Assembly (NCBI GenBank): GCA_905193225.1
Contig: CAJJNV010000003.1
Span: 1 to 64,000 of the forward strand
Direction: 5' to 3'
Length of the DNA: 64,000 nt
DNA from: an uncultured Oscillospiraceae bacterium
Lineage (GTDB): Bacteria > Bacillota > Clostridia > Oscillospirales > Acutalibacteraceae
The notes below the pieces were generated by a model. That model saw only the letters and a program-made list of their open reading frames with translations. It did no database searches and was not told the DNA's origin. Below, one piece after another: positions 7,787 to 16,171 of the stretch; position 1 is the stretch's first letter, and the number at the start of each line of letters is the position of its first letter. The position numbers and the translations under genes are program-made.

Positions 7787-9838
7787 TTAGATCTTCATTG
7801 CCGCTTCATAGGCATCCCAAACGACACTGCGCAAATTTCCGACCTGACGGCAATCGCCCACAAGCCTGGCCTTTCCTGCCTCCGGAAGCGGTGCAGAGAT
7901 GTATCCTGCACATGAAATCACGCTGTCGCAGGGGATTTCCAGTTCCTTCCCGTCCTTTTCGGTGCAGAGTATGCTTCCGTCGCGCACCTCTTTCAGGACC
8001 GTTTGAAGATAAACAGGCACCTTGTGCAGCTCAAACCACTCACGCAGATAGGAAGAATTCGCAAGACATACACCCTTCTGACTGACCAGATCATCCTTCA
8101 TTTCAACAATAACGGGCTTCTTGCCCTGTAGGGCGAGTTCATAGGCGATTTCCGAGCCGGTAAGTCCACCGCCAATGACGGCAACGGTTTCCCCGGTCGG
8201 CGCGCCGCGGAGATATTCACACGCCTCAATCATCTTTTCGTGTCCCGGAACACGACGCAGAATGCGCGGCGTTGCACCGGTGGCAACAATAACGGGATAT
8301 CCCCGGAATGCCGAAACATCTTTTACCTGTTCGTTCAGATGCACTTCAATTTCCATCTCCGCCATTTGACGACGGTACCAGGCAAGCAGATCACGCAACT
8401 TGCCCTTGTAGGATTCGGCACTGGCCGCGATAAATGCTCCGCCGAGCTCGCCGGTTTTTTCATGAATTATCGGATTATGTCCGCGCAGTTTGAGCACACG
8501 GGCGGTCTCCATTCCACCGATACCTCCGCCGATGATATGCACCGTCTTCGGAGAGGATGCTTGGCGGATGTAATGCTTGTTCCACTGCATGGTTTCGGCA
8601 TTGACGGCACAGCGGGCAAGGTGCAGACTGTCCGAAAGATCCTGATCGTTCGGAACGCCTTTGTAGTGACACATATTGAAGCAGCCGTTGTGGCAGAGAA
8701 TACATGGACGGATATCCTCTTCCCTACCCTCCTTCAATTTGACAATCCATTGCCGGTCGGCAAGGAAGGGACGGGCAAAACCGGCACCGTCAAGCTGCCC
8801 TGCTGCGACGGACTCCGCCGCCGTGCGGGGATCAAGCCGTCCGGCGCAAATTACAGGAATGTCTACAAACTTTTTAATATGTTCAACATCGGCGAGGTTG
8901 CAGTTTTCCGGCATATAGACAGGAGGATGCGCCCAGTACCAGGCATCATAGGTGCCGTTGTCGCAGTTCAGGCAGTCATAGCCCGCATCCTGCAGATATT
9001 TTGCGGCCCGTTCCGACTCCGCCATATCGCGGCCTGCCTCAACATAGTCCTCCCCGGGCAGAGCTCCTTTACGGAAACCCTTGGTCTTTGAAAGCACACT
9101 GTATCTCAGAGAAACGGGAAAATCATTGCCGCAGGCCTTTTTGATTGCCTGCACGATCTCTACTGCAAAGCGATAACGGTTTTCAAAGGAACCGCCGTAT
9201 TCGTCCGTGCGTTTATTGACATACAGCAGTGTAAACTGATCGAGAAGATACCCTTCGTGCACGGCATGAACCTCAACGCCGTCCACCCCCGCATCCTTCA
9301 GAAGCTTGGCACTTTGTGCAAAGGCATCGACAAAGCGGCGGATTTCCTCAACCGTCATTTCACGGGAGGGCACCTTGTCTGACCAGCGGTTCGGAGAGGG
9401 GCTGGCTGATGCGGTTATTTTATCGAGATCCATAAAAGGCTTACTGACAACGCGCAGGAATTTGTTTGTGTAGAGGTTCTCCATCATCTTGCTGATGGTA
9501 AAGGAACGGCCAAAGCCCGCCGTCAGCTGTACAAAGAGCTTTGCGCCGGTCTTGTGGAATTCCGGCATCCATTTTTTCAGATCAGCGAACATCTTCTTAT
9601 TCTTGTGCAGCCACTGGCCGAACATGGGGTTATATACCGGCTGACATCCGGGCATAACAAGACCTGCATCGTTCTTGGCGACTTCCATAATAAAGCGTGC
9701 GCCATCCTTGTCAAAATGGTTTTTTTCCATCCAGCCGAACAGATCGGTTCCACCCATGCTGGTCAGGACAAAACGGTTTTTGATTTCACAGTTCCCAATT
9801 TTCCAGGGAGTAAACAGCGGGGAAAGACTTTGATCCAT
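7787..9838 (-). CDS. Old-yellow-enzyme type NADH:flavin/4Fe-4S oxidoreductase
   Basis: 683 residues with the domain order of 2,4-dienoyl-CoA reductase, trimethylamine dehydrogenase and the Bai bile-acid reductases. First comes an FMN TIM barrel (VHAVHEGYLLDQF, then NKRTDEYGGSFENRYRF), then a cysteine cluster (CILCHNGC with a further Cys in LARCAVN) for a 4Fe-4S centre. An FAD site (IIGGGIGGMETA) and an NAD(P) site (VIGGGLTGSEIA) follow. Such enzymes reduce C=C bonds conjugated to a carbonyl. It leads an operon with the two AcnX subunits (17-base gap). AAAGGAGG precedes the ATG and a TATAAT lies on the complement of 9861-9866, with no good -35. The substrate is not known. Confidence 0.85.
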   Translation of the reverse strand: MDQSLSPLFTPWKIGNCEIKNRFVLTSMGGTDLFGWMEKNHFDKDGARFIMEVAKNDAGLVMPGCQPVYNPMFGQWLHKNKKMFADLKKWMPEFHKTGAKLFVQLTAGFGRSFTISKMMENLYTNKFLRVVSKPFMDLDKITASASPSPNRWSDKVPSREMTVEEIRRFVDAFAQSAKLLKDAGVDGVEVHAVHEGYLLDQFTLLYVNKRTDEYGGSFENRYRFAVEIVQAIKKACGNDFPVSLRYSVLSKTKGFRKGALPGEDYVEAGRDMAESERAAKYLQDAGYDCLNCDNGTYDAWYWAHPPVYMPENCNLADVEHIKKFVDIPVICAGRLDPRTAAESVAAGQLDGAGFARPFLADRQWIVKLKEGREEDIRPCILCHNGCFNMCHYKGVPNDQDLSDSLHLARCAVNAETMQWNKHYIRQASSPKTVHIIGGGIGGMETARVLKLRGHNPIIHEKTGELGGAFIAASAESYKGKLRDLLAWYRRQMAEMEIEVHLNEQVKDVSAFRGYPVIVATGATPRILRRVPGHEKMIEACEYLRGAPTGETVAVIGGGLTGSEIAYELALQGKKPVIVEMKDDLVSQKGVCLANSSYLREWFELHKVPVYLQTVLKEVRDGSILCTEKDGKELEIPCDSVISCAGYISAPLPEAGKARLVGDCRQVGNLRSVVWDAYEAAMKI

Positions 9839-9976
9839 TGCGATCGACCTCCTTTATTCTATTATAAATATTTTAACATGGGCTTTCCGAAAAGACAAGA
9901 CCCAAAAGACAAGTTTCGTTTTGGCAAAGTACCGTATACTGCCAAGCTTGATGCCTGTTAGAATTTCTTCCCGTAT

Positions 9977-10187
9977 TCATTCGTGAATGTGCTGCGGGTT
10001 GTGTCCGACAAGTTCTGCCGCTGTCTGCGCGGTCACAATCTCCGGCAGCTCTGCCTGCTCTAAATCGGGCCGCTGCCAAAAGGCCTCGCATTTTTCCGGT
10101 GGCAACTTCAAATATCGGGAGCGGATGCCGTTCTTCTTCGCTTTAAATAGCGAGGAGCGCCCCCGGGCAAACAGACAAAGAAGCTGA
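9977..10187 (-). pseudogene. Possible decayed DNA-binding protein fragment
   Basis: On the minus strand a frame without an in-frame start reads FKAKKNGIRSRYLKLPPEKC... and ends TAQTAAELVGHNPQHIHE-stop. The last part resembles the first helix-turn-helix of excisionase- or MerR-like proteins (T-x-x-AAELLGVSPQTI). The length is too short and there is no start codon, so this is at best a remnant. The rest of the 9839-10350 gap holds the promoters of the flanking genes. Confidence 0.3.
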
Positions 10188-10275
10188 CATTTTTTGATTT
10201 TATTTTGTCAAAGTATTAAGCTTTTACAGCTAATCTTTTTTCGCAAAATCCCTGTCAAAAACTCTGAGGTTTTTG

Positions 10276-10304
10276 TTGCAAAACGGGAAAAAATGTTATA
10301 TAAT
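10276..10304 (+). promoter_or_regulatory. Promoter of the GtrB-like glycosyltransferase gene
   Basis: TTGCAA (10276-10281), 17 bases, TATAAT (10299-10304), about 45 bases before the chosen start codon. Confidence 0.75.
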
Positions 10305-10350
10305 TGTTTTTGATCAGTTTATGACATTTTAAGGAACGGTGGGGACTAAA

Positions 10351-11265
10351 ATGCTTTCGATTGTCATTCCCGTTTATAATGAAGAGGAAACCGTCTCTGG
10401 GGCGGTAAAAGAAATAAAAAGGATACTGACCGACGAGCGTATTGCCTTTGAAATGGTTTTTGTGGACGACGGTTCAAGGGACAGATCCTGGCAGATCATT
10501 TGCGACGAACACCAAAAGGACAACCGGATAAAGGGCGTAAGATTTACCCGCAATTTCGGAAAGGACGCGGCAATCTTTGCCGGTCTTAAACACTGCAAAG
10601 GCGACTGTGCGGCCGTTTTGGACTGCGACCTTCAGCACCCGCCCGAAAAGCTGCCCGAGATGTATCGGTTGTGGGAACAGGGCTTTGAGGTCATTGAAGG
10701 GGTAAAATCCTGCCGCGGTCGGGAGGGCGTTTTGCACCGCACCTTTGCAAATTTCTTTTACAACATAATGTCCAAAATAACCAAGATAGATATGCGCAAC
10801 GCCTCCGACTTCAAACTGCTCGACCGCAAGGTGGTCAACACGCTGACAAAAATGCCCGAGCACAAAATGTTTTTCCGCACCCTTTCGTCATGGGTTGGAT
10901 ACAAAAGCACATCGGTGACATACGACGTACGGGAAAGGATCGGCGGCAGCTCAAAATGGTCAACCAAGCAGCTTTTTAAATATGCCATGACCTCCATTTC
11001 GAGCTTTACCACCCACCCCATGCAGATGGTGACTTGGTGCGGAGCGCTGGTTTTTATCATTTCGATAATCGTGGGCATATGGAGCCTGGTTGACAAGATA
11101 GTCGGCAGAGCCATTGAAGGTATGACCACCGTCATATTCCTGCTGCTTTTTATCGGAAGTATAATAATGCTGACCCTTGGAATAATCGGGCATTACATTG
11201 CGCGGATATATGAAGAGGTACAGGCCCGCCCGAGATATATCATCGACGAATTTCTCGACGAATAA
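10351..11265 (+). CDS. GtrB-like polyprenyl-phosphate glycosyltransferase (GT2)
   Basis: About 304 residues from the ATG at 10351, which has GGTGGGG upstream; a GTG at 10339 is the alternative. The N-terminal GT2 domain has IVIPVYNEEETV, the FVDDGSRD motif and the DCDLQHP motif (DxD-like). The C-terminus carries two membrane helices (about residues 225-245 and 260-285) followed by GHYIARIYEEVQARPRYI, as in DPM1/GtrB/ArnC enzymes. These transfer glucose or a related sugar from a nucleotide sugar to undecaprenyl phosphate. It faces the end of the EPS operon, whose GtrII-like membrane transferase (12445-14046) could use the lipid-linked sugar. Confidence 0.85.
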   Translation: MLSIVIPVYNEEETVSGAVKEIKRILTDERIAFEMVFVDDGSRDRSWQIICDEHQKDNRIKGVRFTRNFGKDAAIFAGLKHCKGDCAAVLDCDLQHPPEKLPEMYRLWEQGFEVIEGVKSCRGREGVLHRTFANFFYNIMSKITKIDMRNASDFKLLDRKVVNTLTKMPEHKMFFRTLSSWVGYKSTSVTYDVRERIGGSSKWSTKQLFKYAMTSISSFTTHPMQMVTWCGALVFIISIIVGIWSLVDKIVGRAIEGMTTVIFLLLFIGSIIMLTLGIIGHYIARIYEEVQARPRYIIDEFLDE

Positions 11266-11342
11266 AGCGGATACAATCTAAAAAAGCAGAGGCACCAATG
11301 GACCCTCGCCATAAACGTTTTAAGGAAACAAAAAGCCTAATA

Positions 11343-11382
11343 AAAAAAGGAACAACGGATTTTCACCGTTGCTCCTTTTTTA
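11343..11382. terminator. Bidirectional intrinsic terminator
   Basis: AAAAAGGAACAACGG (11344-11358) pairs with CCGTTGCTCCTTTTT (11366-11380) with one mismatch, with A/T runs on both sides. It lies between convergent genes (10351-11265 plus, 11417-12286 minus) and probably ends both the GT2 gene and the long EPS operon. Confidence 0.85.
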
Positions 11383-11396
11383 TTGTCTCGTAAAAC

Positions 11397-11425
11397 ATAC
11401 TGCGGTCGGGTACCGTTTACTTCAG
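11397..11425. repeat. TTAAGCA-type palindromic repeat, divergent copy D
   Basis: Contains the GTCGGGTACCG core also found at 38149-38183. It overlaps the stop codon of the deacetylase gene. Outer arms are degenerate. Confidence 0.35.
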
Positions 11426-12286
11426 CGACATAACAGCCCTATACTCATTTTTCCTGCCCACTGAAAGGTAAAAACCCTTGAATTTTATGTTGCCCGGAAT
11501 TTCATTTTGCTCATCAGTCTCTACAAAACCGGGGTGGAAAAGCACCTCGATGTCGCAGCCGTGCTTTTGGGCGTAGTCAACATATTTGGGCAGCAGCTTT
11601 TCGAGCGTCCTTTGCTCCATATTCCCCGAAAACATTATTCCGAAAAAAGCCGCTGTTTTTGCTCCTGTTTTTTTGAACTTCTTCCGATTTATACGGCCGA
11701 AAAAATTAAGCAGCATCTGTTTTATAAGATTTTTTGAAAGATACCGCAAATAAAGTGAGGGAGTTTTTAAAAACGGGGTTGTCGGCTCGCAAGGAATCCT
11801 TATGTAATCTGCCGCTGTTCCCTGTTCATCTAAAACCTCGCATAGGGCGGAAAAAACGGCGGGTATCATATGAGTGTGCTGATGGCTGTCCAAAAAGACC
11901 GGCGCATCCTGACCGAAAACCGAGCGCATTTTTTTTATCTGCGCCGCCATTTCGTGTTTTATCTGGCGGATAAATTCTTTTCTCTTAAAAATCGACAGCT
12001 TCAAAAGACCCACAAAGGAGCATTTGAAATTTCCGTCTTTATCGGTCAAAAGGGAAAGCTTTTCTTTTTGCCCGACGCAGTGCCCCTCGACAAAATTAAG
12101 GTGGATGCAAAGTCTTGCGCCGAAAAGCCTGTCGGTTTTTTGTTTTATGTCGGAAACGGGAGAGTTTGAAAGCACGCTTATTTTATTTAAGCAGCCCTTT
12201 TTAAAGCATTCTTCAATACGGACGCAGCTCTTTTCGGTCAGGCCGAAATCATCGGCGCAATAATAAATGTGCGGTTCAAATCCCAC
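11417..12286 (-). CDS. ChbG/HpnK family carbohydrate deacetylase (YdjC-like)
   Basis: About 289 residues from a GTG at 12286, chosen because GGGGAG lies 6 bases upstream; a longer frame begins with TTG at 12313. Motifs of the YdjC/ChbG fold are present: ADDFGLT near the N-terminus (metal-binding Asp pair), HLNF, and FLDSHQHTHM (metal-binding His residues), plus HPGF near the end. These enzymes are metal-dependent N-deacetylases acting on N-acetylated sugars. As the last gene of the EPS operon it may deacetylate a lipid- or polymer-linked amino sugar. Confidence 0.8.
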   Translation of the reverse strand: MGFEPHIYYCADDFGLTEKSCVRIEECFKKGCLNKISVLSNSPVSDIKQKTDRLFGARLCIHLNFVEGHCVGQKEKLSLLTDKDGNFKCSFVGLLKLSIFKRKEFIRQIKHEMAAQIKKMRSVFGQDAPVFLDSHQHTHMIPAVFSALCEVLDEQGTAADYIRIPCEPTTPFLKTPSLYLRYLSKNLIKQMLLNFFGRINRKKFKKTGAKTAAFFGIMFSGNMEQRTLEKLLPKYVDYAQKHGCDIEVLFHPGFVETDEQNEIPGNIKFKGFYLSVGRKNEYRAVMSLK

Positions 12287-12361
12287 TTGATACTCCCCTT
12301 TCTCCCGTTTCAAAAACGCCTTTAAACGATTTTTTCAGCGAAATTTCGACAAACGGTTTTT

Positions 12362-12389
12362 CGACTGCTGATCGACTGTTAACCGACTG
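12362..12389. repeat. Three CGACTG direct repeats at 11-bp spacing
   Basis: CGACTG occurs at 12362-12367, 12373-12378 and 12384-12389, each one helical turn apart, in the gap between the deacetylase and GtrII-like genes, followed by T7. Possibly a protein-binding array; it may be chance. Confidence 0.4.
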
Positions 12390-12444
12390 TTTTTTTGCTG
12401 ATTTTTGCGGCGCTTTCAGCCCCGCCGCAGGTCCATGGATTCTG

Positions 12445-14046
12445 TTATTCAGCTGTACCGTCGGACGTGGTCTCGGTTTTTCCGACGAGGGGCTCGCTCA
12501 GCTTAACAACGATAATTCCATCCTCGGTTTTAACAACCGAGCCTTCATTAGGCCAGCAGGGCATTGCCGCGATCTGCGGGCGGCTTTCGATTCCTTGCGC
12601 CTCGGTTCCGGAAACAAAATCGAGGGATAGATCACAGTAATCGTTAAGGGCCGATGTCATTACGCTCTGCCCCACCACCTCGTCGTCGTGACGCACGATA
12701 AGTCCGTTGGTTGTACCGGTTATCTCGGGCGGGAAATCGATGGAATAATCGTCGGAATTTTCAAGTCTTCCGATAACCAATATTCTCTCTGCCCTGTCAA
12801 AGCCGTCGAGCAGCTCGATGCGGTCGGATATTCTGACCAGTATTCCGTAGGATTTTTCAAAGGCCATCTGAAGCTTGTGGTAGGCCACATTTGCGGTGCA
12901 GATGTTTGAATATGTAATAGCGGCGCACAGTCCGACTATTGCCCAACATTTGACGGCGTTTAAAGGCTGAATTTTAAATTCCAGTTTTTCATAAAGCATT
13001 ATCAGATATATATATACTACGAAAAAGCTCATTTTCATAAGGGTATGATAATCAAGACTGCTTTTTGCAAAATAAATGGCCGAGCAACCGAAGGGCACCG
13101 ATATAACATATGCGATTAGCAGCGGAAGCGCCCATCCTCTGACCTTTTTGGCCGCCAAGGCTACATATCCCGCTCCCACCACGGCAAAAATTGCCAGATT
13201 AACGATCGAATAAACATTTATGCCGGTGGAAAAATCCACAAAGAATTTAAAGAAGTAATAAAGTGATGCGCTCACAGCAAAAGAAAGAGAAAAGTTTTTA
13301 AGCTCGGTGGTTTGTGAAATACCCTGATAATCCGACGGCGACATATGCCCGAGTGCCATTACCGCCTGCCAGATAAGATAGTAACACAGAACCGCCGTCA
13401 CAACGCACAGGGCGTATTTCGCAAGCTTTTTAAGAGAACATAGGTGACTGTCGGCTTTTGTGACAAGGCCGAGAATGAGCACACAGGTAAGAAGCGCTAC
13501 AGCCACCATAATATATGCCTGATATATGCCCAGCGACAGGGTCATAAGCACCACCGCAGCGACAGTGTTCAAAACACCCTTTTTGCGTGTCAGAAGAAAG
13601 CAGGCGATGCACACAAAAAGGAAAGACAGGCAGTAAGCATCGACAACATAGCAATATGTAAAGGTGGATATAACGGTGGGGAATACAGCGGTCATTCCGC
13701 CTATCATGGCGGCCGACGCCCGCTTTTTAACATCAAGCGTCTCACACACAAATACAGATGCCAGCGCCACAAAAAGCAGTGCCAAAATTCCGTTAAGCCA
13801 AGGCAGTTCATACCCCGTGCTTAAACTTGAGGCAAAGGATAAAAACCACCGTCCGAGGGGTTCCATATGCTGAGGGTCGTTGCGAAAGACCAGAGAATCC
13901 CAATTGGGAAGCCAGTTGGTAATTCGGTAAAAATGGGCGGCAATTCCGCAAAGCAGCGCCGACAAAAAGGCGGTCGTACGGATATTATTAATTTTAGATT
14001 TTAAAAGCGCAAAAAGCTTTTCGGGCATTAAAGTTTTTTCAGACAT
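12445..14046 (-). CDS. GtrII-like membrane glucosyltransferase
   Basis: About 533 residues from the ATG at 14046 (GAAGGA upstream), rather than the longer frame from 14091. It has a multi-spanning membrane region (roughly 10 to 12 hydrophobic segments), with an early external loop NWDSLVFRNDPQHMEPLGRW and FTYCYVVDAY. The layout and the N-terminal HFYRITNWLPNWD stretch fit the Glucos_trans_II (GtrII) family, which add glucose side branches using undecaprenyl-phosphate-glucose. The C-terminal about 130 residues form a hydrophilic extracytoplasmic domain. The GtrB-like enzyme at 10351-11265 is a natural donor-lipid supplier. Confidence 0.75.
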   Translation of the reverse strand: MSEKTLMPEKLFALLKSKINNIRTTAFLSALLCGIAAHFYRITNWLPNWDSLVFRNDPQHMEPLGRWFLSFASSLSTGYELPWLNGILALLFVALASVFVCETLDVKKRASAAMIGGMTAVFPTVISTFTYCYVVDAYCLSFLFVCIACFLLTRKKGVLNTVAAVVLMTLSLGIYQAYIMVAVALLTCVLILGLVTKADSHLCSLKKLAKYALCVVTAVLCYYLIWQAVMALGHMSPSDYQGISQTTELKNFSLSFAVSASLYYFFKFFVDFSTGINVYSIVNLAIFAVVGAGYVALAAKKVRGWALPLLIAYVISVPFGCSAIYFAKSSLDYHTLMKMSFFVVYIYLIMLYEKLEFKIQPLNAVKCWAIVGLCAAITYSNICTANVAYHKLQMAFEKSYGILVRISDRIELLDGFDRAERILVIGRLENSDDYSIDFPPEITGTTNGLIVRHDDEVVGQSVMTSALNDYCDLSLDFVSGTEAQGIESRPQIAAMPCWPNEGSVVKTEDGIIVVKLSEPLVGKTETTSDGTAE

Positions 14047-14137
14047 AACAATATCCTTCAGTCTTTCATTTTTTCCAACAGCAAAAAGCAAATTATGTCG
14101 TACATTGCCGATCTAGAAGCACCAATCGACTCACAGC

Positions 14138-14788
14138 TTAAAAATCAGTGCGGGAATTAAGGGCTTTCTGTGTGTCGATGGTCTCGCTTATCATATTTTC
14201 AATCTGACCGGTAATGGCGTCGCGGCTGGTTTCGATCTTGTGCATATCCCTTATGGTCTGATCCGATGCGGCGGTCAGCATATCAAGCTTTTCAACCGCC
14301 TCGCCGCATAATTTTGTCAACGCTTCCTTCTGCTTCTTCTGCATCTCGTTGACCGAATCGACAATATCGGCCACCTCATTCTGATATTTTGCCATACGGT
14401 TGAACATCATATTAGCGTATTCTCTTATCTTTTCACTTACCGCCTTGTTTTTGTTTTCTATGTCGCGGTAGGCAACGGCAAAAATTATGCCAAGCTTCTC
14501 GGTGTCGGGCATATCGGCCTTAGCATTGAGCTGGCGGGTAAGCTCGTCCAACTGGCGCTTATAATCATCCTCGGTCAGCTCATATCCGGTCAGCTTTTCG
14601 TTGAGCACCTCTATTTCCTTTTTGTTTACCCCATCGAGGTCACGGTATTCAGAAAGGGATTTTTCCATTTCAGCCACCTTTTGCTCAAGCTCCTCGATCT
14701 GACGTGACAGCTCGGCATTGGTTTTTGTAAGATAGTCAAAATAATCGTCGGTCTCCTTGCGGTTATATCCGAATAAGCTTACTTTCAT
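14138..14788 (-). CDS. DivIVA-like coiled-coil protein
   Basis: 216 residues. The N-terminus VSLFGYNRKETDDYFDYL matches the DivIVA/GpsB lipid-binding start (GY-x-x-x-x-V-D-x-F-L). Then comes a long coiled coil (about residues 25-75) rich in E/K/Q, and a second helical region (about 110-200). Soluble, no membrane segment. DivIVA proteins bind curved membrane and recruit partners to poles or septa. It lies 2 bases downstream of the EAL-domain gene, so the two are translated together; it might place the c-di-GMP enzyme or the EPS machine at a cell site. Confidence 0.7.
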   Translation of the reverse strand: MKVSLFGYNRKETDDYFDYLTKTNAELSRQIEELEQKVAEMEKSLSEYRDLDGVNKKEIEVLNEKLTGYELTEDDYKRQLDELTRQLNAKADMPDTEKLGIIFAVAYRDIENKNKAVSEKIREYANMMFNRMAKYQNEVADIVDSVNEMQKKQKEALTKLCGEAVEKLDMLTAASDQTIRDMHKIETSRDAITGQIENMISETIDTQKALNSRTDF

Positions 14789-14790
14789 AA

Positions 14791-16170
14791 TCAGTTATCT
14801 CCTTGTCTTGTTCTGTTTTTTATAATTGCCTTTTCAAACTGGTCGGGACTGACCGAGCGGTAAAAATAATATCCCTGTACAAAAACCACTCCGCAGTCTC
14901 TTAAAATTTCTATCTGTTCAAGGGTTTCTGCGCCCTCGCAAACAATAACCACACCCATATTTTTTGCCACATTTATCATACTCTTAAAGACTCTCAGGCC
15001 TATCTGACTGGAGACATTCTCGACAATGGTCTTACTGATCTTAATAGCGTCGACCGAATAATTTTTAAGATCGTCGAAGGAGCTGTATCCGTCTCCAAAA
15101 TCGTCCAGCAGTATGGCTATGCCGGCATTTTTAAGCTGTGCCAGATTTTTCTGTATGTTTTCTGTATTATACTTGTTTTCTCCGATATTTTCAAGTAGTT
15201 CCACCGCCACAAATGGCTTTGCAACACCGTATTTTTCAAGCGTTTCGAGAATTTTTTGTCCTGTGTTCTCTTGTGAAAGGGTTATTCTCGAAAAATTGAC
15301 CGAAATATAGCTTATGCGTTTGCACACATCTTCATGTGCCGATATCCACTGGCACATCTTTCCCAGCACGAAAAAGTCAAACTCGGCATCCATATTTCTG
15401 TCCTTGACCGCTGCGATAAAATCGGCCGGAAGAAGCACCTTTGAATTGGCGTTGAGCCTTGTAAGCACCTCGCCGCCGATGATGTTGCCGTTGGAAATAT
15501 CGATTATGGGCTGAAATTCCAAAAAGAAATTGTTGTTTTCAACACCGCTTCGCAGATCCTTTTCAACGGCCACGTGATTTTCGTAATCTGTCTGAAGGTT
15601 ATAATCCCATGCCACGTAATCCCGCTTGCTGTTTTTGGCCTCGGCGCAGGCTATCTTTGCCCTCGACACCGTTTCCTCAAAATCTATGTTTCCTGCCGGG
15701 ATAAGGTAGGCTCCGAAACTCAGCGTCAGCGAAGGCTCACCGGGATGGGTCTTTGAAAAGAGCAGGACATCCTGATTTATCTGCCCGATAACCGCCGCAA
15801 GACGGGATTCGCTCATTCTCGTAAGCACTAGAAACTCACCGTTCTTTATTCTCGAAACGACATCATCCCGCCCGTCGAAAGAGGCAAGCACCGTATCCTC
15901 AAGGCGGGTATATGCAAGACTGTGCCCGCCCTTATGGGAAAGGGCGCTTTTATCGTCCGAGGACATAATGTAAATAACGCCGCAGGGGATTCTTGTTACC
16001 CGCCGTATTTTGTCGTATTTTTTCTGCACGCTAAGCAGCGGTTTGAAATCGGTCGGCTTTTTTTCGCCAAAGTGTTTAAGGGCACGCAGAATGAAAAACA
16101 TTCCAAGGCCCAGCAGCACAATGAATACCGCCGCAAGCACCACAACGGTTAAAATATTACTACTTTTCAT
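14791..16170 (-). CDS. Membrane EAL-domain protein with degenerate GGDEF domain
   Basis: 459 residues: one N-terminal membrane helix (about 7-30), a GGDEF-fold region (about 60-190) whose signature is reduced to KNGEF, and an EAL domain (about 205-450). In the EAL domain the catalytic motifs are largely kept: EVL for EAL (the Glu is present), NFS, ELLE, DDFGDGYSSF, EGAET and QGYYF. The usual KxD reads KIS, so one acidic residue is changed. It may hydrolyse c-di-GMP or only bind it. Its place inside an EPS operon preceded by a GEMM-I-like riboswitch makes feedback on c-di-GMP likely. Confidence 0.8.
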   Translation of the reverse strand: MKSSNILTVVVLAAVFIVLLGLGMFFILRALKHFGEKKPTDFKPLLSVQKKYDKIRRVTRIPCGVIYIMSSDDKSALSHKGGHSLAYTRLEDTVLASFDGRDDVVSRIKNGEFLVLTRMSESRLAAVIGQINQDVLLFSKTHPGEPSLTLSFGAYLIPAGNIDFEETVSRAKIACAEAKNSKRDYVAWDYNLQTDYENHVAVEKDLRSGVENNNFFLEFQPIIDISNGNIIGGEVLTRLNANSKVLLPADFIAAVKDRNMDAEFDFFVLGKMCQWISAHEDVCKRISYISVNFSRITLSQENTGQKILETLEKYGVAKPFVAVELLENIGENKYNTENIQKNLAQLKNAGIAILLDDFGDGYSSFDDLKNYSVDAIKISKTIVENVSSQIGLRVFKSMINVAKNMGVVIVCEGAETLEQIEILRDCGVVFVQGYYFYRSVSPDQFEKAIIKNRTRQGDN

Positions 16171-16171
16171 C

